Assembly: GCA_002372465.1 (NCBI GenBank) | Contig: DFGW01000193.1 | Coordinates: 1 to 23,852, forward strand | Source: Butyrivibrio sp. UBA3740 | GTDB taxonomy: Bacteria; Bacillota; Clostridia; Lachnospirales; Lachnospiraceae | DNA: 23,852 nt | Direction: 5' to 3' | Part shown: piece by piece, positions 9,366 to 17,036 of the stretch | Numbering within the stretch: the first letter of the stretch is position 1 | Layout of the letters: every line of letters begins with the position of its first letter | Position numbers and translations under genes: made by a program | The notes under the pieces: model-generated | Told to the model about the DNA's origin: nothing | The model's input: only the letters and a program-made list of their open reading frames with translations | The model's database searches: none

Positions 9366-10319
9366 TCATTCCAGAATCCCTTTGGTCTTCTTAGTCAGCA
9401 TGTTGAGAACTCTCTTTTTATCCGTGCTCCAAAGTGGTGCGATAAGAAGTCTCCTGGGTCCGTCACCGGTCATCCTGTGCACCACAGTTTCCTTTGGCAA
9501 AAGAGCTATCGCCTGAGCCACCAGATCGGTGTACTCTTCCATGCTCATAACATGAAAAGCCTCTTCCCCCTTAAGCTCATACTCCCTGCATATATCAGTG
9601 CCCCTTAAAACCTGGAGATTCTGCATCTTGATGCCATCAAGAACAGGCGATATATTCGATAAATATCGAATGGTATTTAACATATCTTCCGGTGTTTCTC
9701 CCGGCAACCCAAAGATGACATGAACAACTACTGTTATCCCAAACTCCTTAAGTTTCCTGTAGCTATCCTCAAAGGCTGACAGTTTATAGCCCCTTCGAAC
9801 ACGTCTGGCTGTATCCTCATAAATGGTCTGAAGCCCAAGCTCCACCCATACAGGTTTTATGGCTGAAAGTTCTTTTAACATAGAAAGAACTTCGGGGCCA
9901 AGGCAATCCGGCCTGGTGCCGATGGAAAGTGCCACTATATCATCACGGCTTATGGCCCTCATATAAAGGTCTCTCAGCCTTTTTACATCACCATAGGTGT
10001 TAGTGTAGGACTGAAAATATGCTATGAACTTACGGGCATCAGTCTTACTGCAGATAAGCGTCTTTGCTGCGTCTATCTGAGCATCTATGTCAATTCCGGA
10101 AGCTGCAAACTCTCCGGAACCTCCCTCTGAGCAGAAGCTGCAGCCACCTGTCAGTTTCTCTGCTCCATCCAGAGGCTCTCCAAAGTAGTACTCATCTCTT
10201 TTCCTGTCATAACAAATACTCCCGTCTCTGTTGGGGCAACCACACCCTGAGGAGAGCGAGAGTCTGTATACCTTTTCGCCGTATGTTCTCTTAAGATAGG
10301 TTGAAAGCTTTACGGGCAT
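9366..10319 (-). CDS. TIGR01212-type (YhcC-like) radical SAM protein
   Basis: Radical SAM enzyme of 317 residues resembling the TIGR01212/YhcC group, whose substrate is not established. The N-terminal LSTYLKRTYGEKVYRLSL and CPNRDG (residues 28-33) are typical. The cluster cysteines appear to be C28, C60 and C63 (GGCSFC), followed by SEGGSGEF. Later family motifs include SIGTRPDCL, VELGLQT and VIFGLPGETPEDML. Oddly, about 20 extra residues with another Cys (C36) lie between CPNRDG and GGCSFC, where most relatives have only about half a dozen. The start codon overlaps the end of hflX by 10 bases and the stop lies 10 bases before sfsA, so the three genes are probably translated from one transcript. 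Confidence 0.9.
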   Translation of the reverse strand: MPVKLSTYLKRTYGEKVYRLSLSSGCGCPNRDGSICYDRKRDEYYFGEPLDGAEKLTGGCSFCSEGGSGEFAASGIDIDAQIDAAKTLICSKTDARKFIAYFQSYTNTYGDVKRLRDLYMRAISRDDIVALSIGTRPDCLGPEVLSMLKELSAIKPVWVELGLQTIYEDTARRVRRGYKLSAFEDSYRKLKEFGITVVVHVIFGLPGETPEDMLNTIRYLSNISPVLDGIKMQNLQVLRGTDICREYELKGEEAFHVMSMEEYTDLVAQAIALLPKETVVHRMTGDGPRRLLIAPLWSTDKKRVLNMLTKKTKGILE

Positions 10320-11632
10320 TGAAGGTATTCCTCGTATCTGCCTATATCACGCTGGTCAAGAAGGGCCTGTACCTTTATGCCCTCTGGAAGGTACTCACTT
10401 GCCTTCACCAGTCCGCGCTTTTGCAGTTCGTTAAGGGCCGCCGCCTCGGAATAAGGAAGGAGCAGCTCACACTCTGTATGCCTTTCGGATATCTTTTCCT
10501 CGATAAGCTCCACCAGGGCGTCAAGACAAAGGTCATCCTTGGCACAGATGTATATGCGATCACCGGCAGCCTTGGGGATTTCCAGCATCATATGGCCGCC
10601 CTCCTGCTGCTCTTTCTGTACTATGTCAGCCTTGTTGAAAACATGAACAATAGGAATATCAACCACGCCGATCTCAGCGAAGGTGTCCCTGGTGACATCC
10701 ATATGCCAGCGGTACTCCTCGTCAGAAAAATCAACAACCTCCAGGATAAGGTCCGCATACTTCACCTCTTCAATGGTGGATCTGAAGGCCTTTACCAGAG
10801 AATGTGGAAGTTCACTTATGAAACCTACGGTATCGGTTAAAAGAAATGGTCGCTTCCCTTTAGGTTCTATGCTGCGGACAGAGGTGTCCAGTGTTGCAAA
10901 TAGCATGTCCTTTTCCAGAACCTGCTTCTCTTCCTTGTCATCGCCGTAGAGTCTCAAAAGGTTATTCATTATGGTAGATTTCCCAGCGTTGGTATAGCCC
11001 ACCAGTGAAACCTTGGGAACTCCCGAGTTTACACGTCTTCCCCTCTGGGTGCTGCGCTCCTTTTCCACTGCTTCCAGATCCCTGCGGAGCTCCGCCATGC
11101 GGTGCTCGATACGCCTTCTGTCCAGCTCAAGCTTCTTCTCTCCGGCACCTTTATTGGAGAGTCTTCCGCTTCCGCCTCCTTGTCTTGATAGGGATGTTTT
11201 CATATGGGCAAGTCTTGGCAGCATGTATTGAAGTTGTGCATATTCCACCTGGAGCCTTGCTTCCCTGGTCTTAGCTCTTTGGGCAAAGATCTGAAGTATA
11301 AGGCCGGTCCTGTCTATAACCTCGGTATCCAGCGCTTTCTCAAGGTTCCTGGCCTGCATTGGTGACAATGAATCGTTGAAAATGATGACGTCAATGTCAA
11401 ACATTTCAAGGGAAGCTGCGATCTCCTCGACCTTTCCGCTTCCTATATATGTGCTTCTGTCAGGGGATGGCAGGTTCTGGGTTGTCATAAGGGCAACTTC
11501 TATATCCAGGGCCTTTGTCAGCTCTTTTAACTCTGCCATTGACCTGTCAAATTCCGACTGACTGCTGCCTGTGTTAAGTCCCACCAGGAGTGCCCTGGTG
11601 GTCTTATCTTCTGATTCGTTAGTTAAATACAT
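10310..11632 (-). CDS. hflX: GTPase HflX
   Basis: Ribosome-associated GTPase HflX, 440 residues. The HflX-specific N-terminal domain includes SPDRSTYIGSGKVEEI (56-71) and DRTGLILQIFAQRA (107-120). A charged helical linker (163-200) leads to the G domain: P-loop GYTNAGKST at 212-220, DTVGFI at 267-272, NKAD at 333-336 and an SAK-like ICAKD. The family binds 50S ribosomal subunits and splits stalled ribosomes under stress. AGGAG lies 8 bases before the ATG. The gene starts 17 bases after the aldo/keto reductase stop and overlaps the radical SAM gene. Length and motif order match the family. Confidence 0.97.
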   Translation of the reverse strand: MYLTNESEDKTTRALLVGLNTGSSQSEFDRSMAELKELTKALDIEVALMTTQNLPSPDRSTYIGSGKVEEIAASLEMFDIDVIIFNDSLSPMQARNLEKALDTEVIDRTGLILQIFAQRAKTREARLQVEYAQLQYMLPRLAHMKTSLSRQGGGSGRLSNKGAGEKKLELDRRRIEHRMAELRRDLEAVEKERSTQRGRRVNSGVPKVSLVGYTNAGKSTIMNNLLRLYGDDKEEKQVLEKDMLFATLDTSVRSIEPKGKRPFLLTDTVGFISELPHSLVKAFRSTIEEVKYADLILEVVDFSDEEYRWHMDVTRDTFAEIGVVDIPIVHVFNKADIVQKEQQEGGHMMLEIPKAAGDRIYICAKDDLCLDALVELIEEKISERHTECELLLPYSEAAALNELQKRGLVKASEYLPEGIKVQALLDQRDIGRYEEYLQCP

Positions 11633-11649
11633 TCAATTCTCCTGTGGAG

Positions 11650-12687
11650 TTAATTTACTTTGCGATTGCCCGCCAGAACTTCCCTGTAATCCTCCAGGTT
11701 CTTCCTAAGAAGTGTAGGGATTTCCAGCTCATATGGGCACTTGGAAAGGCATGCGCCGCACCCGATGCAGTCCTCGATCCTCTCCATCTCTTTCTGCCAG
11801 TATTCTGAAAGCCAGCTCTCGCTGGGGGCTCTTCTGAGCATCAGGGACATACGATTGCAGTTGTTGATCTGAATTCCAACGGTACAAGGCATGCAATATC
11901 CGCAGCCACGGCAGAATTCACCCATAAGCTCTTTTCTCTCGGCTTCAACAAAGGCCTCGATTTCTGCGTCATAGGCCGGAGTATTGTCCATGTAGGAAAG
12001 CCACTCATCAAGCTCAGACTCGCGCTGGATTCCCCAGATGGGCACAGCTCCGTCAAACTGGCTCACATAGGCCATGGCTGCCTTGGAATTGGTGATAAGT
12101 CCGCCTGCAAGACCCTTCATGCAGATAAAACCCACGTTATTGGCGTTGGCAAGCCTTACAAGTTCTGCCTCCTGATCTGAAGCAAGATAGCTGAAGGGGT
12201 ACTGAACAGTCTCATATAGTCCAGATTCTATAAGTTCTCTGGCTACTCCCAGCTTATGGGCTGTTCCTCCGATGTGACGGATCTTGCCCTGTTCTTTGGC
12301 CTTAAGCATGCATTCATACATTCCTGTGCCATCTCCGGGTTTCCAGCACTGCCCCATGAGGTGGAACTGGTATATATCGATATAATCGGTCTTTAAATTG
12401 TTCAGGGAAGTATCCAGATGCTGCCAGAATTCCTCCGGTGTCTTGGCTCCGGTCTTGGTGGCGATAATTATCTCATCTCTTTTGACATAGCCGTCACCAA
12501 AAGCAGCGCCCACCTTCACTTCACTGTCGGTATAAGCCCTCGCTGTGTCAAAAAAGCGCATTCCGCCCTCATAAGCTTTTCTAAGAAGCTTAACTGCCTC
12601 CTCCAATGAAACTCTCTGAACAGGCAGCGCTCCAAAACCGTTCTGCGGAACCGTGATCCCGGTACGTCCAAGTGTAACATTCTTCAT
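11650..12687 (-). CDS. Aldo/keto reductase with C-terminal two-cluster ferredoxin domain
   Basis: Predicted oxidoreductase of 345 residues. The aldo/keto reductase barrel carries the usual tetrad D47, Y52, K78 and H109 (FDTARAYTD, TKTG, IYQFHLM). The C-terminal domain has two cysteine groups for 4Fe-4S clusters: C259-x2-C262-x2-C265-x2-C268 and C307-x2-C310-x2-C313-x3-C317-P. This architecture is common in anaerobes and suggests electron exchange with ferredoxin rather than only NAD(P)H; the substrate cannot be read from sequence. I choose the ATG at 12687, which has a near-perfect AAAGGAGG, over a TTG eight codons upstream that overlaps the lipoprotein gene. The lipoprotein stop lies 13 bases upstream, so the two are probably cotranscribed. 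Confidence 0.93.
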   Translation of the reverse strand: MKNVTLGRTGITVPQNGFGALPVQRVSLEEAVKLLRKAYEGGMRFFDTARAYTDSEVKVGAAFGDGYVKRDEIIIATKTGAKTPEEFWQHLDTSLNNLKTDYIDIYQFHLMGQCWKPGDGTGMYECMLKAKEQGKIRHIGGTAHKLGVARELIESGLYETVQYPFSYLASDQEAELVRLANANNVGFICMKGLAGGLITNSKAAMAYVSQFDGAVPIWGIQRESELDEWLSYMDNTPAYDAEIEAFVEAERKELMGEFCRGCGYCMPCTVGIQINNCNRMSLMLRRAPSESWLSEYWQKEMERIEDCIGCGACLSKCPYELEIPTLLRKNLEDYREVLAGNRKVN

Positions 12688-12700
12688 AAGATACCTCCTT

Positions 12701-13456
12701 TTAGTTGCCAAGTTGTTTCATGATATCTTCCACCGTCAGCTCTTTTCCCGTCCTGTCCTTGTAGAAATCCTCAAAGCTCTTGCCCTGATCTTCGGGATTC
12801 AAATCTACGTCCTTTGCATGTGACTTAAAAGAGCTATCGTCTGAAAGAAGTGCGTATGCAATATTGTGCTGAAGCCATTCATAGGCCATGTCCTCAGGTG
12901 TCCTGTAGGAAACCATGTCAACGCCATGTATCTGGTGCTCCTCTATGAGGGCCTGGCATATGATGGTTATATCTGCCTCATTGGTTATCTTGTAGGAGTC
13001 ATATATCTTCCATTTGTCAGGTGTATAGGCAGCGCTAAAGGTCTCACCATCATACTGGAAGGTGTAGCTTTGTCCGTTTCCGTCAGTATCAGTAAGTCCG
13101 ATATCTTCCGGGGATATGAGAATCCCTGCTTCGCCCGAAACTCCTTCTGTAGCTTTCTCCATGAGCTCCTGTCCCGACATGGCGCTTCCGTCTTCGGCTG
13201 CTGACATTATTTCATCCCGGACATCCTTGATGTGGTCCTCTGCCCCGGAGGTATGCTCGCTGATTGTTTCCGCAGCAGCGGATATCTCTTCCACTGCAGT
13301 GGATACCGAGTCCTTCAGACTTGCTTCCAGCTCTTCCCTGGTCTCGGATATAGCCTCCTTCTGATCCTCAGTAAGGCTTATTTTCCCGCAGCCTGTTAGG
13401 GTTGTAAATATAGCAGTCATGCATGCCGCCATAATAACAACTGTTCTCTTTTTCAT
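12701..13456 (-). CDS. Lipoprotein of unknown function
   Basis: Predicted lipoprotein of 251 residues. The start is the ATG at 13456 with AGAGGAG six bases upstream. The N-terminus is a lipoprotein signal: MKKR, a hydrophobic run and the lipobox LTGC with C23 as the lipid-carrying residue. Residues about 28-75 are a Glu/Ala/Ser-rich amphipathic helix, probably a coiled coil. The rest (about 115-251) is a small alpha/beta region containing SYTFQYDGETFSAAYTPDKW and an IHGVDMVSYRTPEDMAYEW stretch. I recognise no family. It is the first gene of a five-gene run ending with sfsA, but the partners (AKR, HflX, radical SAM, SfsA) do not point to a shared pathway. Confidence 0.85.
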   Translation of the reverse strand: MKKRTVVIMAACMTAIFTTLTGCGKISLTEDQKEAISETREELEASLKDSVSTAVEEISAAAETISEHTSGAEDHIKDVRDEIMSAAEDGSAMSGQELMEKATEGVSGEAGILISPEDIGLTDTDGNGQSYTFQYDGETFSAAYTPDKWKIYDSYKITNEADITIICQALIEEHQIHGVDMVSYRTPEDMAYEWLQHNIAYALLSDDSSFKSHAKDVDLNPEDQGKSFEDFYKDRTGKELTVEDIMKQLGN

Positions 13457-13467
13457 AATAAACTCCT

Positions 13468-13495
13468 CTGTCATTATCTATCCGTCTTATGACAG
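13468..13495. promoter_or_regulatory. Inverted repeat in the lipoprotein leader
   Basis: Perfect 7-base arms CTGTCAT (13468-13474) and ATGACAG (13489-13495) flank 14 bases, just upstream of the lipoprotein ribosome binding site. It could be an operator or an mRNA hairpin. I could not find a convincing -35/-10 pair in this leader. Confidence 0.35.
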
Positions 13496-13511
13496 TTCTT
13501 TTCTCCTCACA

Positions 13512-13589
13512 GACATTCCGCACTTCGTGCTCCATGTCCTTACGACCGGCAAATGAATTTGTATGCAAGCATCCATTCGCTTGCCGGTC
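13512..13589. repeat. Intergenic element made of two adjacent hairpins
   Basis: First hairpin at 13512-13538: GACAT pairs with ATGTC and GCAC with GTGC, with symmetrical tcc/tcc mismatches and a TTC loop. Second hairpin at 13544-13589: GACCGGCAA (13544-13552) pairs with TTGCCGGTC (13581-13589) around a 28-base loop. Only five bases separate the two. The layout resembles a REP-like or MITE-like dispersed intergenic repeat, but there is only one copy in this window, so the repeat class is inference. Confidence 0.5.
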
Positions 13590-13602
13590 TTGTGCGACAA
13601 AT

Positions 13603-13627
13603 AGAGCAGCTCGGGATGAGCTGCTCT
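13603..13627 (-). terminator. Probable transcript-end hairpin after the rubredoxin gene
   Basis: AGAGCAGCTC (13603-13612) and GAGCTGCTCT (13618-13627) form a perfect 10-base stem with a 5-base loop, 6 bases after the rubredoxin stop. On the minus strand it is followed by ATTTGT, a short and imperfect U-tract, so termination may be partial. Confidence 0.6.
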
Positions 13628-13633
13628 CAAAGT

Positions 13634-13792
13634 TTACGCTTCTGTTGAAAACTGATCCTTTCCTACGCCACACAGCGGACAGGTGAAATCATCCGGAAGT
13701 TCATCCCACTTGGTTCCGGGAGCAATTCCGTGATCCGGATCCCCTGCTGCCTCGTCATAAACATATCCACAAACAGTACAAACATACTTCAT
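13634..13792 (-). CDS. Rubredoxin
   Basis: Small one-iron electron carrier of 52 residues, the normal rubredoxin length. It begins [13 protein letters not shown] and carries the two CxxCG pairs: C5-x2-C8-G and C39-x2-C42-G (TCPLCGVGK). The usual [19 protein letters not shown] stretch lies between them. It would act in the cytoplasm, probably in oxygen or peroxide detoxification with a partner not in this window. AAAGGAG lies 9 bases before the ATG. It has its own predicted promoter, so it is likely transcribed alone, and ends at a strong hairpin. Confidence 0.97.
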   Translation of the reverse strand: MKYVCTVCGYVYDEAAGDPDHGIAPGTKWDELPDDFTCPLCGVGKDQFSTEA

Positions 13793-13856
13793 AGCCGTAA
13801 TCTCCTTTCCGGTAATGAAAAGCCTAAAAACTTTTGCTTCAATGGTGCATACATAG

Positions 13857-13886
13857 ATTGTATCAATTTATACAGGGCAATTGCAA
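13857..13886 (-). promoter_or_regulatory. Probable promoter of the rubredoxin gene
   Basis: On the minus strand TTGCAA (13881-13886) and TACAAT (13857-13862) are separated by 18 bases, about 65 bases before the rubredoxin ATG. The -10 box matches consensus at 5 of 6 positions, the -35 at 4 of 6. Confidence 0.5.
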
Positions 13887-13901
13887 GGATATGGTGTATT
13901 T

Positions 13902-14378
13902 TTATTCAACGATATCCCCGTAGGTAAAGCGTGTCACTGACTGAAGATCTCCCGGGGCAAGCTCCACCTGAAATCCCACCTTTCCGGCGCTGACGAACAT
14001 CTTATCCAGGTCCCGGGCCGTCTCATGAACAAAGGTTGGAAACTGCTTCTTCATGCCAACGGGAGAGCATCCCCCATGAACATATCCTGTCAAGGGTAAA
14101 AGATCTTTTTGCTTTATCATGGCTATCGACTTCTCCCCTGCTGCCTTGGCTGCTTTCTTAAGGTCCAGCTCTGCCTCCACGGGGATGACGAAAACATAGT
14201 AGCCTCCGCTCTTTCCCTGTGTAACCAGGGTCTTAAAGACCTTGCCCGCATCCTCTCCAAGGATTGCAGCGATCTCCTGGCCTGTCATAGTGGCATCCGG
14301 CTCATAGGAGTGGCTTACGTATGGTATTTTCTTGCTTTCTAAAACCCTCATCACGTTGGTTTTCTCGTTGTTCTTCAT
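13902..14378 (-). CDS. ybaK: YbaK/EbsC family Cys-tRNA(Pro) deacylase
   Basis: Trans-editing enzyme of 158 residues, the usual length for YbaK. The family hydrolyses Cys-tRNA(Pro) made in error by prolyl-tRNA synthetase. Family signatures include GEDAGKVFKTLV at 41-52, with the conserved Lys K49, FVIPVEAELDLKKAAKA at about 63-79, and YVHGGCSPVGMKKQFP at about 99-114. The start lies 16 bases after the stop of the SMP-30-like gene, so the two probably form an operon. The ribosome binding site is only moderate (AAGGAT, 12 bases upstream). Assignment to the YbaK rather than the ProX subgroup is by general resemblance. Confidence 0.92.
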   Translation of the reverse strand: MKNNEKTNVMRVLESKKIPYVSHSYEPDATMTGQEIAAILGEDAGKVFKTLVTQGKSGGYYVFVIPVEAELDLKKAAKAAGEKSIAMIKQKDLLPLTGYVHGGCSPVGMKKQFPTFVHETARDLDKMFVSAGKVGFQVELAPGDLQSVTRFTYGDIVE

Positions 14379-14394
14379 GTTAAAAATATCCTTA

Positions 14395-15276
14395 TCATAG
14401 TACTACGTAGTCCGGAGGACAGCCTTTTGTATCCACCTTGCAGCTAAAGACGCATCCGTCGTATTCTCCTAAAAGGCCTTCTCCGCTGCTGGTGATAAGG
14501 AGTGTATCCATATCCTTCCCATAAAAGCAGCATGAGGTGGTGTTCTGTGCAGGAACATCAATCCGTCCCAGCAGTTCTCCTGTGACGGAGCTTCTCTTTT
14601 CTATCCTGCTTCCGCCCCAGATGGCTACCCAGAGATTGTCCTCGCTGTCTATGCACATTCCATCAGGGGTTCCGCCTTCAATCTCAAACAGAACCCTCCT
14701 GTTTGTGATATCTCCTGTGCTCTCATCGTAGTCATAGACAAATATAGCACTATATGGTGAATCGGAAAAGAAAAACCGATTCCTCTTAGCATTCCAGGCC
14801 ATTCCGTTGGATATCCTGGTGTTCGGCTGCATTATCTTTATGTTGTTCCCATCAAGGCGATACAGGTTTCCACTGGCTTCGTGGCCATCCTCCCAAACCG
14901 AGGAACCAAGAAAAAGGCGCCCCTTTGGATCAGCCTTGGCATCATTGGATCTCTGAAACGTTTCAAAGTAGCCGGTCATGTCCCGGACCTTCGATATCTC
15001 TTTTCCCTTACAGGTATAGAGCCCATCTGTTCCACAGACCAAATAGTCTCCTGGGGTCTTCATGGGAACGGCGGCTCCTATCTGCTGCCCGAAGTCTATG
15101 CACTCAAGGTTCTGGTCAGAAATATCGTCCTCGGTCTGCTCCTCAGGTGAAAAGACATATAGCTTTCCTGCAATTATATCCACAAAGGAACACTTTTCGG
15201 TCCTTGGGTCGTAAAAGGGCGACTCGCCCAGTCGATAACCTGTTTTGATAAGTGGCTTGGCGGTAAAGTTTTTCAT
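14395..15276 (-). CDS. SMP-30/gluconolactonase/LRE family protein
   Basis: Beta-propeller hydrolase-like protein of 293 residues. Metal-binding positions of SMP-30 lactonases are present: E18 in LGESPFYD, N157 in RISNGMAW and D205 in GTPDGMCID. The substrate-site motif RSNDAKADPKGRLFLG (109-124) also matches. The likely reaction is hydrolysis of a sugar lactone, but the substrate is not determinable. The start at 15276 has AAAGGAG 8-9 bases upstream and is preferred over an ATG ten codons earlier. It is the first gene before ybaK and is divergent from the Rpn-like gene. Confidence 0.92.
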   Translation of the reverse strand: MKNFTAKPLIKTGYRLGESPFYDPRTEKCSFVDIIAGKLYVFSPEEQTEDDISDQNLECIDFGQQIGAAVPMKTPGDYLVCGTDGLYTCKGKEISKVRDMTGYFETFQRSNDAKADPKGRLFLGSSVWEDGHEASGNLYRLDGNNIKIMQPNTRISNGMAWNAKRNRFFFSDSPYSAIFVYDYDESTGDITNRRVLFEIEGGTPDGMCIDSEDNLWVAIWGGSRIEKRSSVTGELLGRIDVPAQNTTSCCFYGKDMDTLLITSSGEGLLGEYDGCVFSCKVDTKGCPPDYVVL

Positions 15277-15306
15277 TGCTTCCAGCTCCTTTCCAAAGCG
15301 TCCCAT

Positions 15307-15470
15307 AATTCTTAAGAAATCTTAAGAAAGCGTTCTCTTGTCTGTTCGATTATCACTATGGTATATTTCTCTACGCGGTTCAACTTCTATGAACCTAAAG
15401 ATTCATGGCATTTCGCCAATGATTCCACTTGTAGCAGCTACATAAAACAATATAAAAGAAAGGATTTTTA
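15307..15470. promoter_or_regulatory. Divergent intergenic region with opposed promoters and a 10-base direct repeat
   Basis: Two candidate promoters face each other. Plus strand: TTGTCT (15338-15343), 18 bases, TATATT (15362-15367), toward the Rpn-like gene. Minus strand: TTGAAC (15378-15383), 17 bases, CATAGT (15355-15360), toward the SMP-30-like gene. They overlap and could compete. CTTAAGAAA occurs at 15311-15319 and again at 15321-15329, exactly 10 bases apart, each containing palindromic CTTAAG. A short hairpin TGTAG/CTACA (15430-15442) lies in the Rpn-like leader. Confidence 0.4.
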
Positions 15471-16394
15471 ATGCAAACTAACAACTTAATAACAGTTTCC
15501 CACATCACAGAAGAAGCGGCAAGAAAAAAAGTCAGCGAAATGAGCCTCATCAATGGTTTTCTTTTTGACAGTGTACTGGAGGATCAGGCTGATGCTATAA
15601 CCGTCACTCAAGCTATCCTTACAACCACCTTCAATAAATCCATAAAGGTAATCAATGTGTCTTCACAAAAAACTTATAACGCAGTAGATACAGATTTACA
15701 TGGAATCAGATTCGATGCACAGATAACTCCTGCAGATGATGGTTCATTAACAGCTACTATTTACGACGTAGAAATGGAAGACCGTGATTCAGACAGAGCA
15801 GAGCTTCCCAGACGTCTTCGCTATTACACTGCCTTGTCAGATGACAAACAAGTCAAATCAGGAAAAAGTTACAAAACGCTCCCTGATTTTGTAACGGTTA
15901 CAATAAGCTCATATGACCCATTTAGTGCCGGGGATATGTACTATGCTGCCCGCTCTGTAATCACCACTCACCCTTATATTGAGTACGAGGATGGTATCTT
16001 ACATGTATTTCTGTATTGCAAAGGCAAAATCAATGAAGACTTGGATGTTGAACATGGAAAAAAGCTAACGGAAATGCTAAAATATATCTTATCAGGAGAG
16101 AAACCAACCACCTTGAATACTGATATCGAGGCCATTGATGACATTGTTACACAGGTAAAGAAAAAACCGGAGGTAACCATAAACTATATGAAACAATGGG
16201 ACAGAGAAGATCATATTCGTACTGATACTAAGTTAGACGACGGATTAGGTTTTATTCTTTTTAGCCGAAATCACAATATTTCTGACGAAGATATTCGCTC
16301 TCACCTTGAAACGAATATGCATCTAATGCCTTATGAAATCGACAATCTCTTCAGAAAGGCTGATGCTGAAAAAGATGCTGTTCTGACCAAGTAA
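15471..16394 (+). CDS. Rpn family recombination-promoting nuclease / PD-(D/E)XK putative transposase
   Basis: Protein of 307 residues resembling the Rpn/PDDEXK-type transposase-nuclease families. The nuclease core lies in the N-terminal half: FLFDSVLED (30-38), GIRFDAQI with D82, then YDVEMED with E101-M-E103, followed by the typical LPRRLRYYTALSDD and the VTISSYDPF strand. Relatives commonly have E-x-Q or E-x-K here, so E103 in the third catalytic position is unusual. The C-terminal part (about 165-307) is mostly helical. Rpn proteins are linked to RecA-independent recombination and phage defence; which applies here is unknown. It is the only plus-strand gene, with its own promoter candidate, AAAGGA upstream of the ATG and its own terminator, as expected of an independently acquired unit. 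Confidence 0.8.
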   Translation: MQTNNLITVSHITEEAARKKVSEMSLINGFLFDSVLEDQADAITVTQAILTTTFNKSIKVINVSSQKTYNAVDTDLHGIRFDAQITPADDGSLTATIYDVEMEDRDSDRAELPRRLRYYTALSDDKQVKSGKSYKTLPDFVTVTISSYDPFSAGDMYYAARSVITTHPYIEYEDGILHVFLYCKGKINEDLDVEHGKKLTEMLKYILSGEKPTTLNTDIEAIDDIVTQVKKKPEVTINYMKQWDREDHIRTDTKLDDGLGFILFSRNHNISDEDIRSHLETNMHLMPYEIDNLFRKADAEKDAVLTK

Positions 16395-16416
16395 TAACTC
16401 CAATAATGCAATACCG

Positions 16417-16443
16417 ACCACAGGCATATGCCTGTGGTTTTTT
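16417..16443 (+). terminator. Rho-independent terminator of the Rpn-like gene
   Basis: ACCACAGGC, an ATAT loop and GCCTGTGGT, then a run of T (to 16443). The stem is perfect and lies about 25 bases after the stop codon. On the other strand A-rich bases precede the stem, so it may also serve the minus strand only weakly. Confidence 0.92.
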
Positions 16444-16475
16444 AATGTGACAATTATTTCAGTACTTCAATGCCA

Positions 16476-16985
16476 TCATGCTCTAAAATGAAGGAATTCC
16501 ACTAAAGCTTTGTTGTACTCCGGGATATCCGGCGGACGTCTTGCTGAAATGATGTTGCCATCAACGACAACTGCTTCATCAAGCCAAATCGCACCTGCGT
16601 TTGTCATATCATCTTTTATTCCGGGAGTACTGGTGACTTTCCTTCCCTTAAGCACATCAGCTGAAATAAGAACCCATCCGGCGTGGCAGATCTCACCAAT
16701 CAGCTTTCCCTCATCATTCATACTCTTTACGATTTCCAGGACCTTTGGAAAGCGCCTAAGCTTATCCGGGGCCCATCCTCCTGGGACAAGAACACCGTCA
16801 TAATCCTTGGGGTCCACTTCGTCAAAGGTCATAGCCACCTCACAGTGCACTCCGTACTTTCCTCTGTAGTCACCCTTTTTCTCAGCAACCATATCAACCT
16901 GTATGCCCTCTTCCCTAAGGCGCATCACAGGACACCACAGTTCCAGATCTTCAAAATCATCACTTACAAGTTGGATAATCTTCAT
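16476..16985 (-). CDS. DJ-1/PfpI family protein
   Basis: DJ-1/PfpI superfamily protein of 169 residues, typical for the PfpI/YhbO subgroup. The conserved acidic residue is E12 (DDFEDLE) and the nucleophile elbow is GEICHAGW with C100-H101. GVLVPGGWAPDKLR (64-77) and the DDMTNAGAIWLDEAVVVDGN strand (125-144) also fit. Members have been described as proteases, chaperones or glyoxal-adduct deglycases, and the activity is debated. AAGGAGG lies 6 bases before the ATG. The gene begins 51 bases after the acyltransferase stop with no visible terminator, so it may be carried on the polysaccharide operon transcript. Confidence 0.93.
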   Translation of the reverse strand: MKIIQLVSDDFEDLELWCPVMRLREEGIQVDMVAEKKGDYRGKYGVHCEVAMTFDEVDPKDYDGVLVPGGWAPDKLRRFPKVLEIVKSMNDEGKLIGEICHAGWVLISADVLKGRKVTSTPGIKDDMTNAGAIWLDEAVVVDGNIISARRPPDIPEYNKALVEFLHFRA

Positions 16986-17036
16986 TGATGTCCTCCTTAA
17001 ATTTGATGGAAACAGATTTAATAGCTTATTACATTT

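Noticed and set aside
11650..12687. Ferredoxin domain of the aldo/keto reductase as a further split-protein case.
   Set aside because: The C-terminal two-cluster domain is a normal fused part of this aldo/keto reductase group.
13368..13673. A 101-codon minus-strand open frame across the rubredoxin terminator, the double-hairpin element and the lipoprotein start.
   Set aside because: It runs through structured non-coding sequence and overlaps the rubredoxin and lipoprotein genes in other frames; no family features.
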